From an uncultured Pelagibacteraceae bacterium (GTDB lineage: Bacteria; Pseudomonadota; Alphaproteobacteria; Pelagibacterales; Pelagibacteraceae): 49,801 nt of DNA. Within the stretch, counting starts at the first letter, position 1, and each line of letters opens with the position of its first letter. Of the stretch, positions 1-8,895 are shown piece by piece. The DNA lies in assembly GCA_902522325.1 (NCBI GenBank), contig CABYVA010000005.1:1-49801 (forward strand). Reading direction: 5' to 3'. The translations under genes were made by a program, and so were the position numbers. The notes beneath the pieces were generated by a model. That model had not been told where the DNA came from and did not search any database. It worked only from the letters and a program-made list of their open reading frames with translations.

Positions 1-513
1 TTTATTTATTCAAAGATTAAAATTTCAAAAAAAGATATTGGGATGTCAATTTGCTGCGATGGAGTATGTTTAACTCTAGTTAATTTAAACAACAAGGTAA
101 TGGAATTTTATCTATCGAACGAAACATTAATAAGATCGAAATTTAAAAAAGTTAAGATTGGAGATTATATTAATATTGAAACATCATTAAAATATGGAAA
201 TAAAATATCTGGCCATATAGTCCAAGGTCACATTGATTGTGTCTCTAAGGTAAATTTTATTAAAAAAATTGATAAATCATATTTATTAGATTTTTTTATG
301 AGCAGCAAAGAAAGAAAAAATTTAGTCGAAAAAGCATCAATTGCAATAAATGGAATTTCATTAACTATATCAAGAAAAACACAAAAAGGTTTTCAAATAT
401 GGGTTATTCCACATACTATAAAGCTTACTAATTTATCTAAAATTAGAAAAAATGATTTAGTTAATGTTGAAATAGACATACTTTCAAAATATGTAAGAAA
501 TTATCTCAAATGA
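1..513 (+). CDS. ribE: riboflavin synthase, alpha chain (5' end cut by window)
   Basis: Makes riboflavin by dismutating two molecules of 6,7-dimethyl-8-ribityllumazine. The reading frame is open from base 1, so the N-terminus lies outside the window; the first internal ATG is at 43. The two lumazine-binding barrels show the family repeats: CCDGVCLTLVN in the first, and AINGISLTIS in the second at about 345-370. About 170 codons are visible against the usual 195-215, so roughly 30 residues are missing. The stop overlaps the start of the next riboflavin gene by four bases (ATGA), which indicates translational coupling. The assignment is secure. Confidence 0.93.
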   Translation, partial: FIYSKIKISKKDIGMSICCDGVCLTLVNLNNKVMEFYLSNETLIRSKFKKVKIGDYINIETSLKYGNKISGHIVQGHIDCVSKVNFIKKIDKSYLLDFFMSSKERKNLVEKASIAINGISLTISRKTQKGFQIWVIPHTIKLTNLSKIRKNDLVNVEIDILSKYVRNYLK

Positions 514-1613
514 AAAAAAGAAACTTTACCCCAATAGAATCTATAATAAAAGTCGCAAAAAAAGGTGGAATGTATATTCTTGTTGATGACGAAAATAGAG
601 AAAACGAAGGAGATCTTGTTATACCAGCAGTTAATGTTTCACAAAAAAATATAAACTTTATGGCTAAGTATGGTCGAGGTTTAATTTGTCTTTCATTAAC
701 AAACAAACAAGCAAAAAAACTTAATTTATCATTAATGTCGTCTGTAAATAAATCTCGTAATCAAACTGCTTTTACTGTTTCTATTGAAGCTAGAAAAGGT
801 GTAACAACCGGAATTTCTGCAAAAGATAGATCGGTAACAATTAAAACTGCAATTAAATCCAATGTTAAAAAAAAAGAAATTATTTCACCCGGACATATAT
901 TTCCTATTATTTCAAAAGAAGGCGGAGTTTTAGTTAGAGCAGGTCATACAGAGGCCTCTGTTGATATCGCGAAGCTGGCTAAAAAAAATCCTTCGGCGGT
1001 AATCTGTGAAATCATGAATGATAAAGGTGTCATGGCAAAAGGTTCTGAATTATTTAAATTCGCAGCTAAACATAAATTAAAAATTGGAAGAATTGACGAT
1101 TTAATAGCATATAGGCTTAAAAGAGAGAAACTTATTAAATTTAAAAAGACAGAACGCATTTTAATTAAAAATCAAAAATATAAAATTAAAATTTTTGAAA
1201 ATATCTTAGACGGTTCTGAAAATTTCGCTTTAATTAAAGGTGATTTAAAAAAAAATAAAAATCCAAGAGTACGAGTAGTTTCATCTAATATAGTGCAAAA
1301 TTATTTAATGGGACAAAAATTACCAAACTCATTTAATCGAACATTAAAACATTTTAAAAATTATAAAGAATGTGTTTTAATTTTCATTAGAGACACAAAT
1401 TTAAAATCTGTTTCACAAACATTGAGAGACTATAAAAGCACTAAATTCTATAAAAAGGGTCAAGATAAGCTTATAAAAAATTATGGTATAGGAGCTCAAA
1501 TAATTAAATCATTAAATATTAAAAATATGATATTAGTAACAAGATCCAAAAAAAAAGTCGTTAGTTTAGATGGCTATGGTATCAAAATAGTTAAACAAGA
1601 AATAATAAAATGA
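510..1613 (+). CDS. ribB: 3,4-dihydroxy-2-butanone-4-phosphate synthase with degenerate GTP cyclohydrolase II-like domain (RibBX type)
   Basis: The N-terminal ~205 residues are a complete DHBP synthase, which converts ribulose 5-phosphate to the four-carbon riboflavin precursor. Visible motifs are DDENRENEGDL near the start, RAGHTEASVD, and the C-terminal GSELFKFAAKH/GRIDDL. Residues ~215-367 match GTP cyclohydrolase II in position only: the zinc site (normally C-x2-GD-x5-C-x-C) and the surrounding catalytic residues are gone, and the matching segment reads VRVVSSNIVQNYL with no cysteine. This is the RibBX architecture known from Proteobacteria, so GTP cyclohydrolase activity is unlikely here. 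It overlaps both neighbours by four bases within the riboflavin operon. Confidence 0.93.
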   Translation: MKKRNFTPIESIIKVAKKGGMYILVDDENRENEGDLVIPAVNVSQKNINFMAKYGRGLICLSLTNKQAKKLNLSLMSSVNKSRNQTAFTVSIEARKGVTTGISAKDRSVTIKTAIKSNVKKKEIISPGHIFPIISKEGGVLVRAGHTEASVDIAKLAKKNPSAVICEIMNDKGVMAKGSELFKFAAKHKLKIGRIDDLIAYRLKREKLIKFKKTERILIKNQKYKIKIFENILDGSENFALIKGDLKKNKNPRVRVVSSNIVQNYLMGQKLPNSFNRTLKHFKNYKECVLIFIRDTNLKSVSQTLRDYKSTKFYKKGQDKLIKNYGIGAQIIKSLNIKNMILVTRSKKKVVSLDGYGIKIVKQEIIK

Positions 1614-1993
1614 AAAAAATATTAATTGTAGTAGCAAATTATTATGAAGATATTTCTTTATCTTTATTAAATTCTGCGCAGTTGAAAATTTCAAAAAAAT
1701 ATTCAACTAAAGTTATGAATGTTCCTGGTGTTTTTGAAATTCCAGTAGTAATCTCAAAAAATATTAAAAAGTACGATGCATTTATCGCATTAGGATGTGT
1801 TATAAAAGGTGAAACTCCACATTTCGATTTTATTTCAAATGCTGCCACATTAGCGATAATGGATTTATCTGTTCATTACAAAAAACCAATTGGAAATGGT
1901 ATCATTACATGTTTGAACATAGATCAAGCAAAAGCAAGAGAGAAAAAAGGTGAAGAGGCAGCTCAAGCTGTTATTTCAGTTTTATCGCTTTAA
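1610..1993 (+). CDS. ribH: 6,7-dimethyl-8-ribityllumazine synthase
   Basis: Condenses the DHBP and diaminouracil intermediates to lumazine, the substrate of riboflavin synthase. The family core is clear: VPGVFEIPVV at residues 38-47 and ALGCVIKGETPHFDFIS at 60-76, with the catalytic-type histidine at 71. At 127 residues it is shorter than the usual ~150, mainly at the N-terminus; this looks like streamlining, not damage. It overlaps ribB by four bases, and the next gene starts two bases after its stop. Together with ribE and ribB it gives three of the late riboflavin steps in one transcript. Confidence 0.95.
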   Translation: MKKILIVVANYYEDISLSLLNSAQLKISKKYSTKVMNVPGVFEIPVVISKNIKKYDAFIALGCVIKGETPHFDFISNAATLAIMDLSVHYKKPIGNGIITCLNIDQAKAREKKGEEAAQAVISVLSL

Positions 1994-1995
1994 TT

Positions 1996-2400
1996 ATGAT
2001 GCCTGAATATACTGCGAAAAATAACCCAAGAGTAATTGTAATTCAAAAACTTTATGGGAAGTTTTTTAATGACGATGAAGATTTAATTTTTCCCAAACAT
2101 AGGTTTAGGAAATTTATTAAGGATGTTGTAAAAGGAACAATTGAAAGAGACGAAGTAATTAATGATGAAATTAATAACCATCTAAATCCAGATCTAAATA
2201 TTAAAAATTTAGATAAAATTTTTCAAGTTATAATTAAATCAGCTATATTTGAATTCTTATATAGACCGAAAACTTCAGTTAATGTAATAATCAAAGAATA
2301 TTTGAATGCATCAAATTACTTTTTGGATAAATCACAAACAAGTTATCTTAATGCTATACTTGACAAAATATCTAAAAAAATAAGAAATTCTAATGGATGA
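1996..2400 (+). CDS. nusB: transcription antitermination factor NusB
   Basis: A 134-residue all-helical NusB-type protein. NusB binds boxA RNA with NusE (S10) and stabilises rRNA antitermination complexes. Support comes from the family pattern (PRVIVIQKLYGKFF near the N-terminus; AIFEFLYRPKTSVNVIIKEYLNAS in the second half, matching the classic helix with TPxxVxInEaVelAk) and from the ribH-nusB-thiL order common in bacteria. The start has two tandem ATGs (1996 and 1999). The stop overlaps thiL by eight bases. Confidence 0.85.
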   Translation: MMPEYTAKNNPRVIVIQKLYGKFFNDDEDLIFPKHRFRKFIKDVVKGTIERDEVINDEINNHLNPDLNIKNLDKIFQVIIKSAIFEFLYRPKTSVNVIIKEYLNASNYFLDKSQTSYLNAILDKISKKIRNSNG

Positions 2401-3352
2401 ATTTGAATTAATAAAAAAATATTTTAAAAAAATTTCCAACAACAATCCTGGTGCAATAAAGTTAAATGACGATGTTTTTTTTGATAAAAAAAGAAAATTA
2501 GTAGTATCAATTGATACTTATAATGAAGGTATCCATTTTCCTGATTTTAAACATCCAAATTTAGTAATAAAAAAAATTATTAGATCTTCTATTTCAGATC
2601 TTATAGCTAAGGGCGTTAAACCTGAATATTATTTTATTTCAGGAAGTGGAAATAAAGATAAATTTACAAAAAATAATTTAAAAAAAATTTCAAAATCGTT
2701 ATACGAAGAGCAAAAAAAATACAATTTGAAACTATCTGGTGGTGATACTACGAATTCTAAAAAAGTTTCATTTTCAGTATCAACTATTGGTTTTTCGAGT
2801 AATATAATTTTACGAAATAAAGCTAAATTAAATGATGATATATATGTTACAGGAAATATAGGCGATAGTTATTTGGGATTAAAAATTATTAAAAAAAATA
2901 CTAAAATTAATTCTAAATTGAAAAGTTATTTTATTGATAAATTTTATTCTCCGAATTTGCCTTATAAATTTTTCAACGAATTAAATAAATTTGCAAATAC
3001 TTCTATGGATGTATCAGATGGATTAGTCTCCGATTTATGTAAACTTATTAACGAACAAAAACTATCTTTTGAAATTAATATAGATAAAATTCCCATTTCA
3101 AAAAATTTAGAATATTTTTTAAAAAAATATAATAAAAAGAAATACAAATACATTTTCAATGGTGACGATTATCAAATATTATTTACAGCACCTTTAAATA
3201 AGCGTTTTTTAATCAAATCAATTGCGAACAGGATCAATCAAAAAGTTACAATAATTGGTAAAATAAATAGTGGATATAAAAAAAATTCAATAAAAATGGA
3301 CAATAAAACCCAAAATTTAACTATTTTTAAAGGTTATTCACATAAGTTTTGA
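2393..3352 (+). CDS. thiL: thiamine-monophosphate kinase
   Basis: Phosphorylates thiamine monophosphate to the active cofactor thiamine pyrophosphate using ATP. This PurM/ThiL-fold protein has the metal and ATP motifs: an ND-D pair near residue 26, ISDLIAKGVKP, SGGDTTNS at about 115-121, and MDVSDGLVSDL at about 203. The length of 319 is normal. It overlaps nusB by eight bases and is the last gene of the rib-nusB-thiL transcript; 82 bases follow before the pyrophosphatase gene. Confidence 0.94.
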   Translation: MDEFELIKKYFKKISNNNPGAIKLNDDVFFDKKRKLVVSIDTYNEGIHFPDFKHPNLVIKKIIRSSISDLIAKGVKPEYYFISGSGNKDKFTKNNLKKISKSLYEEQKKYNLKLSGGDTTNSKKVSFSVSTIGFSSNIILRNKAKLNDDIYVTGNIGDSYLGLKIIKKNTKINSKLKSYFIDKFYSPNLPYKFFNELNKFANTSMDVSDGLVSDLCKLINEQKLSFEINIDKIPISKNLEYFLKKYNKKKYKYIFNGDDYQILFTAPLNKRFLIKSIANRINQKVTIIGKINSGYKKNSIKMDNKTQNLTIFKGYSHKF

Positions 3353-3434
3353 TAAGTTAAACATTGCCTTTTATTTTTTTTTTTGTAATGTCCGTTTTTT
3401 AATATTTACTATTTAACTAACAATTAAAGGAATT

Positions 3435-5540
3435 ATGGAAGCTTCAGTATCAAATATACTTCAACTTATTATTTTAGCAGGTTTATTGTCAATTGTTTAT
3501 GGATATTTAACAGGAAAAAATATTTTAAACTCAAGTCCAGGAAATAGCAAAATGCAAGAAATAGCATCAGCTATACAAGTTGGAGCAAAAGCTTATTTAA
3601 ATAGACAGTACAAAACAATAGCAATAGTGGGTGTTGTTGTACTAATAATTATTAGTTATGCATTTAGTATTTTAGTTGGTCTTGGATATTTAATTGGTGC
3701 TACACTATCAGGAATTGCAGGATATGTCGGTATGTTAGTATCAGTACAAGCTAATGTCAGAACAGCGGAAGCTTCACGAAAAGGTTTATCTCAAGGACTT
3801 TCTTTAGCATTTAAATCTGGTGCAGTTACCGGAATGTTAGTTGCTGGTTTAGCGCTTTTATCAATTGCAGTTTATTATTATTTATTATTATCGTTTGGCA
3901 TTGACGAAAGAGAGATAGTAAATGCTTTAGTTGCTTTAGGTTTTGGTGCTTCTTTAATATCAATTTTTGCAAGGCTTGGTGGTGGAATTTTTACTAAAGG
4001 TGCGGATGTTGGAGCAGATTTAGTCGGCAAAGTTGAAGCAGGAATACCCGAAGACGATCCAAGAAACCCTGCAGTAATAGCAGATAACGTAGGAGATAAC
4101 GTTGGCGATTGTGCTGGAATGGCGGCTGATTTATTTGAAACATATGCTGTAACAATAGTTGCCACTATGGTTCTATCATCAATATTTTTTCATGGAGATC
4201 TTAATATGATGATTTATCCATTATCTATAGGAGGAGCTTGTATATTAACTTCTATTTTTGGAACTTTTTTTGTTAAACTAGGAAAATCTAAAAATATTAT
4301 GGCTGCCTTATACAAAGGTTTTGTTGTAACCGCAATTACATCAGTAATAATTTTATACCCAGTAACTGATCATGTTTTGGGATTAGATAATACTTATACA
4401 ATTTCTAATAAATCATTTTCAGGAATGAGTTTATATATTTGTGGTATTATAGGTTTAGCAATAACTGGCTTACTGATTTGGGTTACTGAATATTATACCG
4501 GAACTAACTACAGACCTGTAAAAAGTGTAGCTTCTTCCTCAACAACAGGACATGGAACAAATGTAATTCAGGGTTTAGCAGTTTCAATGGAAGCAACAGC
4601 TATACCTGCATTAATAATTGTAGGAGGTATATTATTAACAAATTATATTGCTGGTCTTTTTGGAATAGCTATCGCAGTGACTACTATGTTGGCTTTAGCT
4701 GGAATGGTAGTTGCTCTTGATGCATACGGACCCGTTACAGATAATGCTGGCGGTATTGCCGAAATGTCAAATTTACCAAAAAATGTTAGAAAAACTACTG
4801 ACGCTCTTGATGCTGTTGGTAATACAACTAAGGCTGTTACAAAAGGATATGCAATTGGTTCGGCCGGTTTAGGTGCTCTTGTTTTATTCGCTGCATACAC
4901 AGAAGATATAAAACATTTTTCAAAAGTTGCAGGTTCAAATTTAGAAGGAATTATTGTTACATTTGATTTATCAAATCCTTTTGTTGTAGTTGGTTTATTG
5001 GTCGGTGGTATGTTGCCTTATTTATTTGGATCTATGGGTATGCAAGCCGTAGGAAGAGCTGGTGGGGCTGTTGTAGTTGAGGTTAGAAGACAATTTAAAA
5101 AAATTCCAGGTATTATGAAAAGAAAAGCAAAACCTGATTATGGAAAATTAGTTGATTTGCTAACAAAAGCTGCGATTAAAGAAATGATATTACCATCCTT
5201 GCTTCCAGTTTTATCGCCAATTGTTTTGTATTTATTTATTTTACCTATTGGTGGACAGGTAGCTGCATTATCATCAGTAGGAGCAATGCTGTTAGGTGTA
5301 ATAATAACTGGTTTATTTGTAGCTATATCAATGACAGCTGGTGGTGGTGCGTGGGATAATGCAAAAAAATATATTGAAGATGGAAATTTTGGAGGAAAAG
5401 GATCAGAAGCACATAAAGCTGCAGTAACAGGTGATACTGTAGGTGATCCTTATAAAGATACAGCAGGTCCAGCAGTAAACCCTATGATAAAAATTACTAA
5501 CATAGTAGCTTTATTGTTATTAGCTGTAATTGCAGGTTAA
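3435..5540 (+). CDS. hppA: membrane-bound proton-pumping pyrophosphatase, K+-independent type
   Basis: A 701-residue, ~16-helix membrane pump that hydrolyses pyrophosphate and exports H+. The substrate-site signature is intact: [20 protein letters not shown] followed by [19 protein letters not shown], plus the C-terminal [16 protein letters not shown]. The residue that distinguishes the subfamilies is a lysine (K466, in GNTTKA) where K+-dependent enzymes have alanine, so a K+-independent H+ pump is predicted. The start follows an AAAGGA-type ribosome site. Base use is the most G-rich in the area, as expected for a highly expressed gene. The 3' end overlaps bamE tail to tail by four bases. Confidence 0.96.
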   Translation: MEASVSNILQLIILAGLLSIVYGYLTGKNILNSSPGNSKMQEIASAIQVGAKAYLNRQYKTIAIVGVVVLIIISYAFSILVGLGYLIGATLSGIAGYVGMLVSVQANVRTAEASRKGLSQGLSLAFKSGAVTGMLVAGLALLSIAVYYYLLLSFGIDEREIVNALVALGFGASLISIFARLGGGIFTKGADVGADLVGKVEAGIPEDDPRNPAVIADNVGDNVGDCAGMAADLFETYAVTIVATMVLSSIFFHGDLNMMIYPLSIGGACILTSIFGTFFVKLGKSKNIMAALYKGFVVTAITSVIILYPVTDHVLGLDNTYTISNKSFSGMSLYICGIIGLAITGLLIWVTEYYTGTNYRPVKSVASSSTTGHGTNVIQGLAVSMEATAIPALIIVGGILLTNYIAGLFGIAIAVTTMLALAGMVVALDAYGPVTDNAGGIAEMSNLPKNVRKTTDALDAVGNTTKAVTKGYAIGSAGLGALVLFAAYTEDIKHFSKVAGSNLEGIIVTFDLSNPFVVVGLLVGGMLPYLFGSMGMQAVGRAGGAVVVEVRRQFKKIPGIMKRKAKPDYGKLVDLLTKAAIKEMILPSLLPVLSPIVLYLFILPIGGQVAALSSVGAMLLGVIITGLFVAISMTAGGGAWDNAKKYIEDGNFGGKGSEAHKAAVTGDTVGDPYKDTAGPAVNPMIKITNIVALLLLAVIAG

Positions 5541-6013
5541 TATTTGGATTTGCCTTTTTTTCTTTTTCCAAGTGGGTCATTAATTTTTTGTCTCATACTT
5601 GAAAGAAAATCATAAACAAAAGATCTTTTGTTGTAAGAAATCTTGGTTATATCTTTGGAAAATTTTAATTGTTCCATATTATCTTTATTATAAAAATCTT
5701 TTTTAACAAGCATTCCTTTAGTATCAAGTTCTAGTATAAGAACATTGTTTATTAACAATTCTTTTTGGCCAAAGCTTAATAGACGAGTAGAATTTGTTGT
5801 TTTTCGCTCAATATATACCCACAGATCATTATCAAAAGTACTTTTAGTTGATGGTGGTCCTAATAATTTTGTTATATCATTTTTATTTGAATTATGGAGC
5901 GTTAATTTTTGTTGTTTTTTTTCTAAGAAAGGTACACCGTGATGTTTTACCACTTTATTTAATGAACAATTTGAAATAAAAAAAATAATAATAAAAAGTA
6001 AAATTTTATTCAT
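5537..6013 (-). CDS. bamE: outer-membrane assembly lipoprotein BamE (SmpA/OmlA family)
   Basis: A 158-residue protein with an N-terminal hydrophobic signal ending in ISNCS, a lipoprotein-type cleavage site with Cys at about residue 16. The BamE fold follows: [31 protein letters not shown] corresponds to the family pattern of helix, LGxP and WYY-like strand. BamE helps the BAM complex insert outer-membrane beta-barrels. Its start codon shares bases with the start of the opposite gene (CATG at 6011-6014). Its stop overlaps hppA. In many alphaproteobacteria the same divergent pair, bamE and a CBP3-like chaperone, is found. Confidence 0.85.
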   Translation of the reverse strand: MNKILLFIIIFFISNCSLNKVVKHHGVPFLEKKQQKLTLHNSNKNDITKLLGPPSTKSTFDNDLWVYIERKTTNSTRLLSFGQKELLINNVLILELDTKGMLVKKDFYNKDNMEQLKFSKDITKISYNKRSFVYDFLSSMRQKINDPLGKRKKGKSKY

Positions 6014-6467
6014 GAGTAATAAGTATATAAATATTTATAATAATTTAGTCAATTTAACTAGAAATAAAGAACTATACAAATATTTGTCAAAAGAAGACAC
6101 TTTTTCAGACAGATTATTGATATTTCTTTTCCATTTTGCCTTTTTTTTGATGACTTTTAAAAAAAGTAGTGACAAAAAAACTCTCCAAAATATATTCGAT
6201 TTTATTTTTAGACAGCTAGAAGTCTCTATAAGAGAAATAGGTTATGGTGATGCATCAATTAATAAAAAAATGAAAAATTATGTTAATACTTTTTATGATA
6301 TTTTAAGCAAAATTGAAGGGTGGTCTAATATGTCAAAATTAGAAAAAAATGAAATATTAAACAATTATTTATCTTTAGATAATGAGCCTAATGATTTAGT
6401 TGATTATTTTGATAATTATATGTTAAAATTGTCAAATAGTACTTTAAATTCATTTATAAATGTATAA
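6012..6467 (+). CDS. ubiquinol-cytochrome c chaperone (CBP3-like) family protein
   Basis: A 151-residue helical protein. Segments such as FSDRLLIFLFHFAFFLM, IFDFIFRQLEVSIREIGYGDASINKKMKNYVNTFYDIL match the alphaproteobacterial/mitochondrial CBP3 family (cytochrome bc1 assembly). The GD-x4-KKMK stretch is the best-conserved part. The position between bamE and rpmF is the usual place for this gene. The start codon lies inside the first codons of the opposite gene, so any promoter or ribosome site must sit within bamE coding sequence. Function in bc1 biogenesis is inferred from the family. Confidence 0.75.
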   Translation: MSNKYINIYNNLVNLTRNKELYKYLSKEDTFSDRLLIFLFHFAFFLMTFKKSSDKKTLQNIFDFIFRQLEVSIREIGYGDASINKKMKNYVNTFYDILSKIEGWSNMSKLEKNEILNNYLSLDNEPNDLVDYFDNYMLKLSNSTLNSFINV

Positions 6468-6492
6468 TAAGAGTAACTAAAATATAAAATTT

Positions 6493-6672
6493 ATGGCTGT
6501 CCCAAAAAGAAAAACATCTCCTTCTAGAGCTGGAAAAAGAAGATCTCACATCAAATTTTCTACAAAAAATGTTATTGAGGATAAAAAATCAGGTGAGTAT
6601 AGATTATCTCATCACTTAGATTTAAAAACTGGTATGTACAAAGGTCGTCAAATATTAGACCCCAAAGAATAA
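6493..6672 (+). CDS. rpmF: 50S ribosomal protein L32
   Basis: A 59-residue small basic protein beginning [19 protein letters not shown], the hallmark L32 N-terminus, and ending [10 protein letters not shown]. No cysteines are present, so this is the zinc-free form. It lies 25 bases after the CBP3-like gene and 21 before plsX. In many related genomes a DUF177 (YceD) gene precedes rpmF; there is no room for it here. Confidence 0.96.
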   Translation: MAVPKRKTSPSRAGKRRSHIKFSTKNVIEDKKSGEYRLSHHLDLKTGMYKGRQILDPKE

Positions 6673-6693
6673 TTATCTATAACGTATAATACG

Positions 6694-7698
6694 ATGGACA
6701 AAAAAATAATAATTGCAGTTGATGCAATGGGCGGTGACAACTCACCAAAAAAAGTTATTGATGGAATAGTTCATCATTACAATGAAAATAAAAATACGTT
6801 TTATAGAATTTTCGGTATTAAAAATAAAATTCATAAATTTATACCAAGAAAATTTGACAAAAGTGTTTATGAAATAATCGAGTCTAGTGATGTTGTTGAA
6901 GATACTGATACACCTTTAACAGCAGCAAAAAAAGGCAACAAGACAAGCATGTGGCTTGCAATCGATAGTGTAAAAAATAAAAAAGCTCACATAGTTATAT
7001 CCGCAGGTAATACAGGAGCCTTATTTGTTATTGCAAAACTTAATCTTGAAATGATACCAAATATCGAGAAACCCGCATTATCGGCACTATGGCCGAATAA
7101 AAAAGGTATGAGCGTAGTTTTAGATTTGGGAGCCAATATTGATTGTAGTGAGAAAAATTTAGTTGATTTTAGTATAATGGGTGCCTCATTATTAAAATCA
7201 TTATATCCAGATGAAATTCCCAAGGTAGCATTATTAAATATTGGCTCTGAAGAATTTAAAGGTAATGATATAATTAAAGGAACTTATCAAAAACTATCAA
7301 ATAAAAATAATAAAGAATTTGAATTTAAAGGATATATCGAGGGAAATAAGTTAATGGATGGTGATGTAAATGTAATCGTTGCCGATGGTTTTACAGGAAA
7401 TGTAGCACTTAAAACTGCTGAAGGAACTGCAAATTTCATTACATCTGAGTTGAAAAATGCAATGACTAATTCATTTTTTGGTAAACTTTCAGCATTAATA
7501 AATATTAAAAATTTAAATAATTTTAAAAAAAGACTTGATCCAAGACTATATAATGGAGCTATTTTTATAGGATTGAATTCGCCAGTTGTAAAAAGTCATG
7601 GCGCTACTGATTATTTGGGCTTTTCTAATTCATTAAGCGTGTGTAGTAAGATTGTTAAAGCTAACTTAATTGAAAAAATAAAACATAATATTGATTAA
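6694..7698 (+). CDS. plsX: phosphate acyltransferase PlsX
   Basis: Converts acyl-ACP to acyl-phosphate, the acyl donor for glycerol-3-phosphate acyltransferase PlsY at the start of phospholipid synthesis. The N-terminal signature IIIAVDAMGGDNSPK (residues 5-19) and the VVSAGNTGAL-like segment (HIVISAGNTGALF), plus ADGFTGNVALKTAEG, are diagnostic. The length of 334 is normal. rpmF-plsX is the usual order; the customary next gene fabH is absent, and the stop overlaps the IHF gene by one base. Confidence 0.95.
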   Translation: MDKKIIIAVDAMGGDNSPKKVIDGIVHHYNENKNTFYRIFGIKNKIHKFIPRKFDKSVYEIIESSDVVEDTDTPLTAAKKGNKTSMWLAIDSVKNKKAHIVISAGNTGALFVIAKLNLEMIPNIEKPALSALWPNKKGMSVVLDLGANIDCSEKNLVDFSIMGASLLKSLYPDEIPKVALLNIGSEEFKGNDIIKGTYQKLSNKNNKEFEFKGYIEGNKLMDGDVNVIVADGFTGNVALKTAEGTANFITSELKNAMTNSFFGKLSALINIKNLNNFKKRLDPRLYNGAIFIGLNSPVVKSHGATDYLGFSNSLSVCSKIVKANLIEKIKHNID

Positions 7699-7997
7699 TG
7701 AGGGTTAATATAACAAAAAAAAATATAATTAATTCTATATATATGCAAATAGGTTTTTCAAAAAAAATTTCTGAAAATTTGCTTGAGGATTTACTTATCT
7801 TATTAATTAATAATTTAAAACAGAATAAAAAAATCAAAATATCAAATTTTGGGACTTTTACTTTGAGAAATAAGCAAAGTAGAATTGGTAGAAATCCATT
7901 AACAAAAGAAAAAAAAACTATATCAAAACGAAATGTAATATTATTTAAGCCATCAAAGGAATTTAAATCCTTTATAAATTTAACTAAAAATGAATAA
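7698..7997 (+). CDS. ihfA: integration host factor alpha-like HU-family DNA-bending protein
   Basis: A 99-residue HU/IHF fold. It has the dimerisation helices (ISENLLEDLLILLINNL) and the beta-ribbon arm KISNFGTFTLRNKQSRIGRNPLTKE, with the DNA-intercalating Pro in GRNP. Position after plsX and before the MerR gene is the standard location of ihfA in alphaproteobacteria, which favours alpha over beta subunit or HU. It bends DNA in recombination, replication and transcription. It overlaps plsX by one base and the next gene by eight. Confidence 0.85.
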   Translation: MRVNITKKNIINSIYMQIGFSKKISENLLEDLLILLINNLKQNKKIKISNFGTFTLRNKQSRIGRNPLTKEKKTISKRNVILFKPSKEFKSFINLTKNE

Positions 7998-8367
7998 AGA
8001 AGATACAGCTTATAAATCTATTGGAGAAGTTGCAAAATTATTAAATTTGATTAATCAAAAAGATGGCAAACCTAATACTCATACAATTAGATTTTGGGAA
8101 ACTGAATTTAAACAACTAAAACCAAAAAAACTCTCAGGAAATAGGAGATATTATGACCAAAATGCAGTGAGTATTTTAAAAAAAATTAAATATCTATTAA
8201 AAGAAAAGGGTTTAACTATTAATGGTGCTAAGAAAATTCTCGATAATCCTAATTTTATAAAACTTGACGAAAATAAAAAAAACTCTATAAGCGTCGACAG
8301 TAAAAGAATTAAAAATAAGTTAATGAATATATCTAATATAATTAAAGATATTAAAAAAATTAAATAG
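7990..8367 (+). CDS. MerR-family transcriptional regulator
   Basis: A 125-residue protein with one winged helix-turn-helix. The motifs KSIGEVAKLLNL, HTIRFWETEFKQLKPKK and GNRRYYDQNAVSILKKIKYLL match the short MerR proteins that follow ihfA in many Proteobacteria. The C-terminus is a short, basic, probably coiled-coil tail with no cysteine cluster, so no metal sensing is suggested. Its target is unknown. It is in an operon with ihfA (eight-base overlap), and rpmG starts two bases after its stop. Confidence 0.87.
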   Translation: MNKEDTAYKSIGEVAKLLNLINQKDGKPNTHTIRFWETEFKQLKPKKLSGNRRYYDQNAVSILKKIKYLLKEKGLTINGAKKILDNPNFIKLDENKKNSISVDSKRIKNKLMNISNIIKDIKKIK

Positions 8368-8369
8368 TT

Positions 8370-8561
8370 ATGGCAAAAAAAACTCATGTAAAAGTGCGCC
8401 TAGTACCTGAAGGCAAGCCCGATAGTTCCTTTTTTTATTATGTGAAAAAGCCTGCTGGTGGTGAAAAAGCTAAAGTTAAATTAAAAGCAAAAAAATATAA
8501 CCCATCAACAAGAAAACATGAAATTTTTGTTGAAAAAAAATTACCACCCCATAGCAAGTAA
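8370..8561 (+). CDS. rpmG: 50S ribosomal protein L33
   Basis: A 63-residue basic protein. It has the L33 pattern: VKVRLVPEG, FFYYVKKPAGG, KKYNPSTRKHEIFVEKK. It lacks the CxxC pairs, so it is the zinc-free form, like the L32 upstream. The gene closes the rpmF-plsX-ihfA-merR-rpmG run, and its stop abuts the 3' end of the convergent chorismate mutase gene with no gap. Confidence 0.93.
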   Translation: MAKKTHVKVRLVPEGKPDSSFFYYVKKPAGGEKAKVKLKAKKYNPSTRKHEIFVEKKLPPHSK

Positions 8562-8852
8562 TTACTTTTTTTTAAATTTTCTTTTTTCGAAATCAATATA
8601 AGCCCATATCATATTTTTCCATATACGATTAGTTACTTTTGTATCAATATTTCTCTTTACGGATTCTTTTTTTATTTTTTTTAAAATTGTGGAAATTCTT
8701 CTTTGATCTATTATTTGATTTTTGTATTTTTTTAATAATAAAACATTTTTTACAATTTCAGTTCTTTTTTTGATAATTTTGATTAATTGGTGATCTAATT
8801 TATCTAATTTTTTCCTTAGTAAATTAAGTTTTATTTTATTTTTGGGCGACAT
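8562..8852 (-). CDS. chorismate mutase, AroQ type
   Basis: A 96-residue three-helix protein. Its N-terminus (LNLLRKKLDKLDHQLIKIIKKRTEIV) has the spacing of the AroQ helix 1, LRxxIDxlDxxll.LlxkR, with the catalytic-type arginines. DQRRISTILKKI corresponds to helix 2 (DpeREaeil). It converts chorismate to prephenate for Phe/Tyr synthesis. No dehydratase or dehydrogenase domain is attached, so it is the free-standing form. It is very lysine-rich. It faces rpmG tail to tail and ctaA head to head (43 bases between starts). Confidence 0.8.
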   Translation of the reverse strand: MSPKNKIKLNLLRKKLDKLDHQLIKIIKKRTEIVKNVLLLKKYKNQIIDQRRISTILKKIKKESVKRNIDTKVTNRIWKNMIWAYIDFEKRKFKKK

Positions 8853-8895
8853 TTATTCAATTGGATTTACTAATAATTAATATATTTATTTATAT

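Noticed and set aside
3353-3434. Possible terminator or riboswitch between thiL and hppA
   Set aside because: Only a five-base stem with a very large T-rich loop can be drawn; not enough to call.
3878-4165. 95-codon minus-strand frame inside hppA, and a similar 85-codon one at 4643-4900
   Set aside because: They are shadows of a G-rich, strongly conserved gene on the other strand and have no context of their own.
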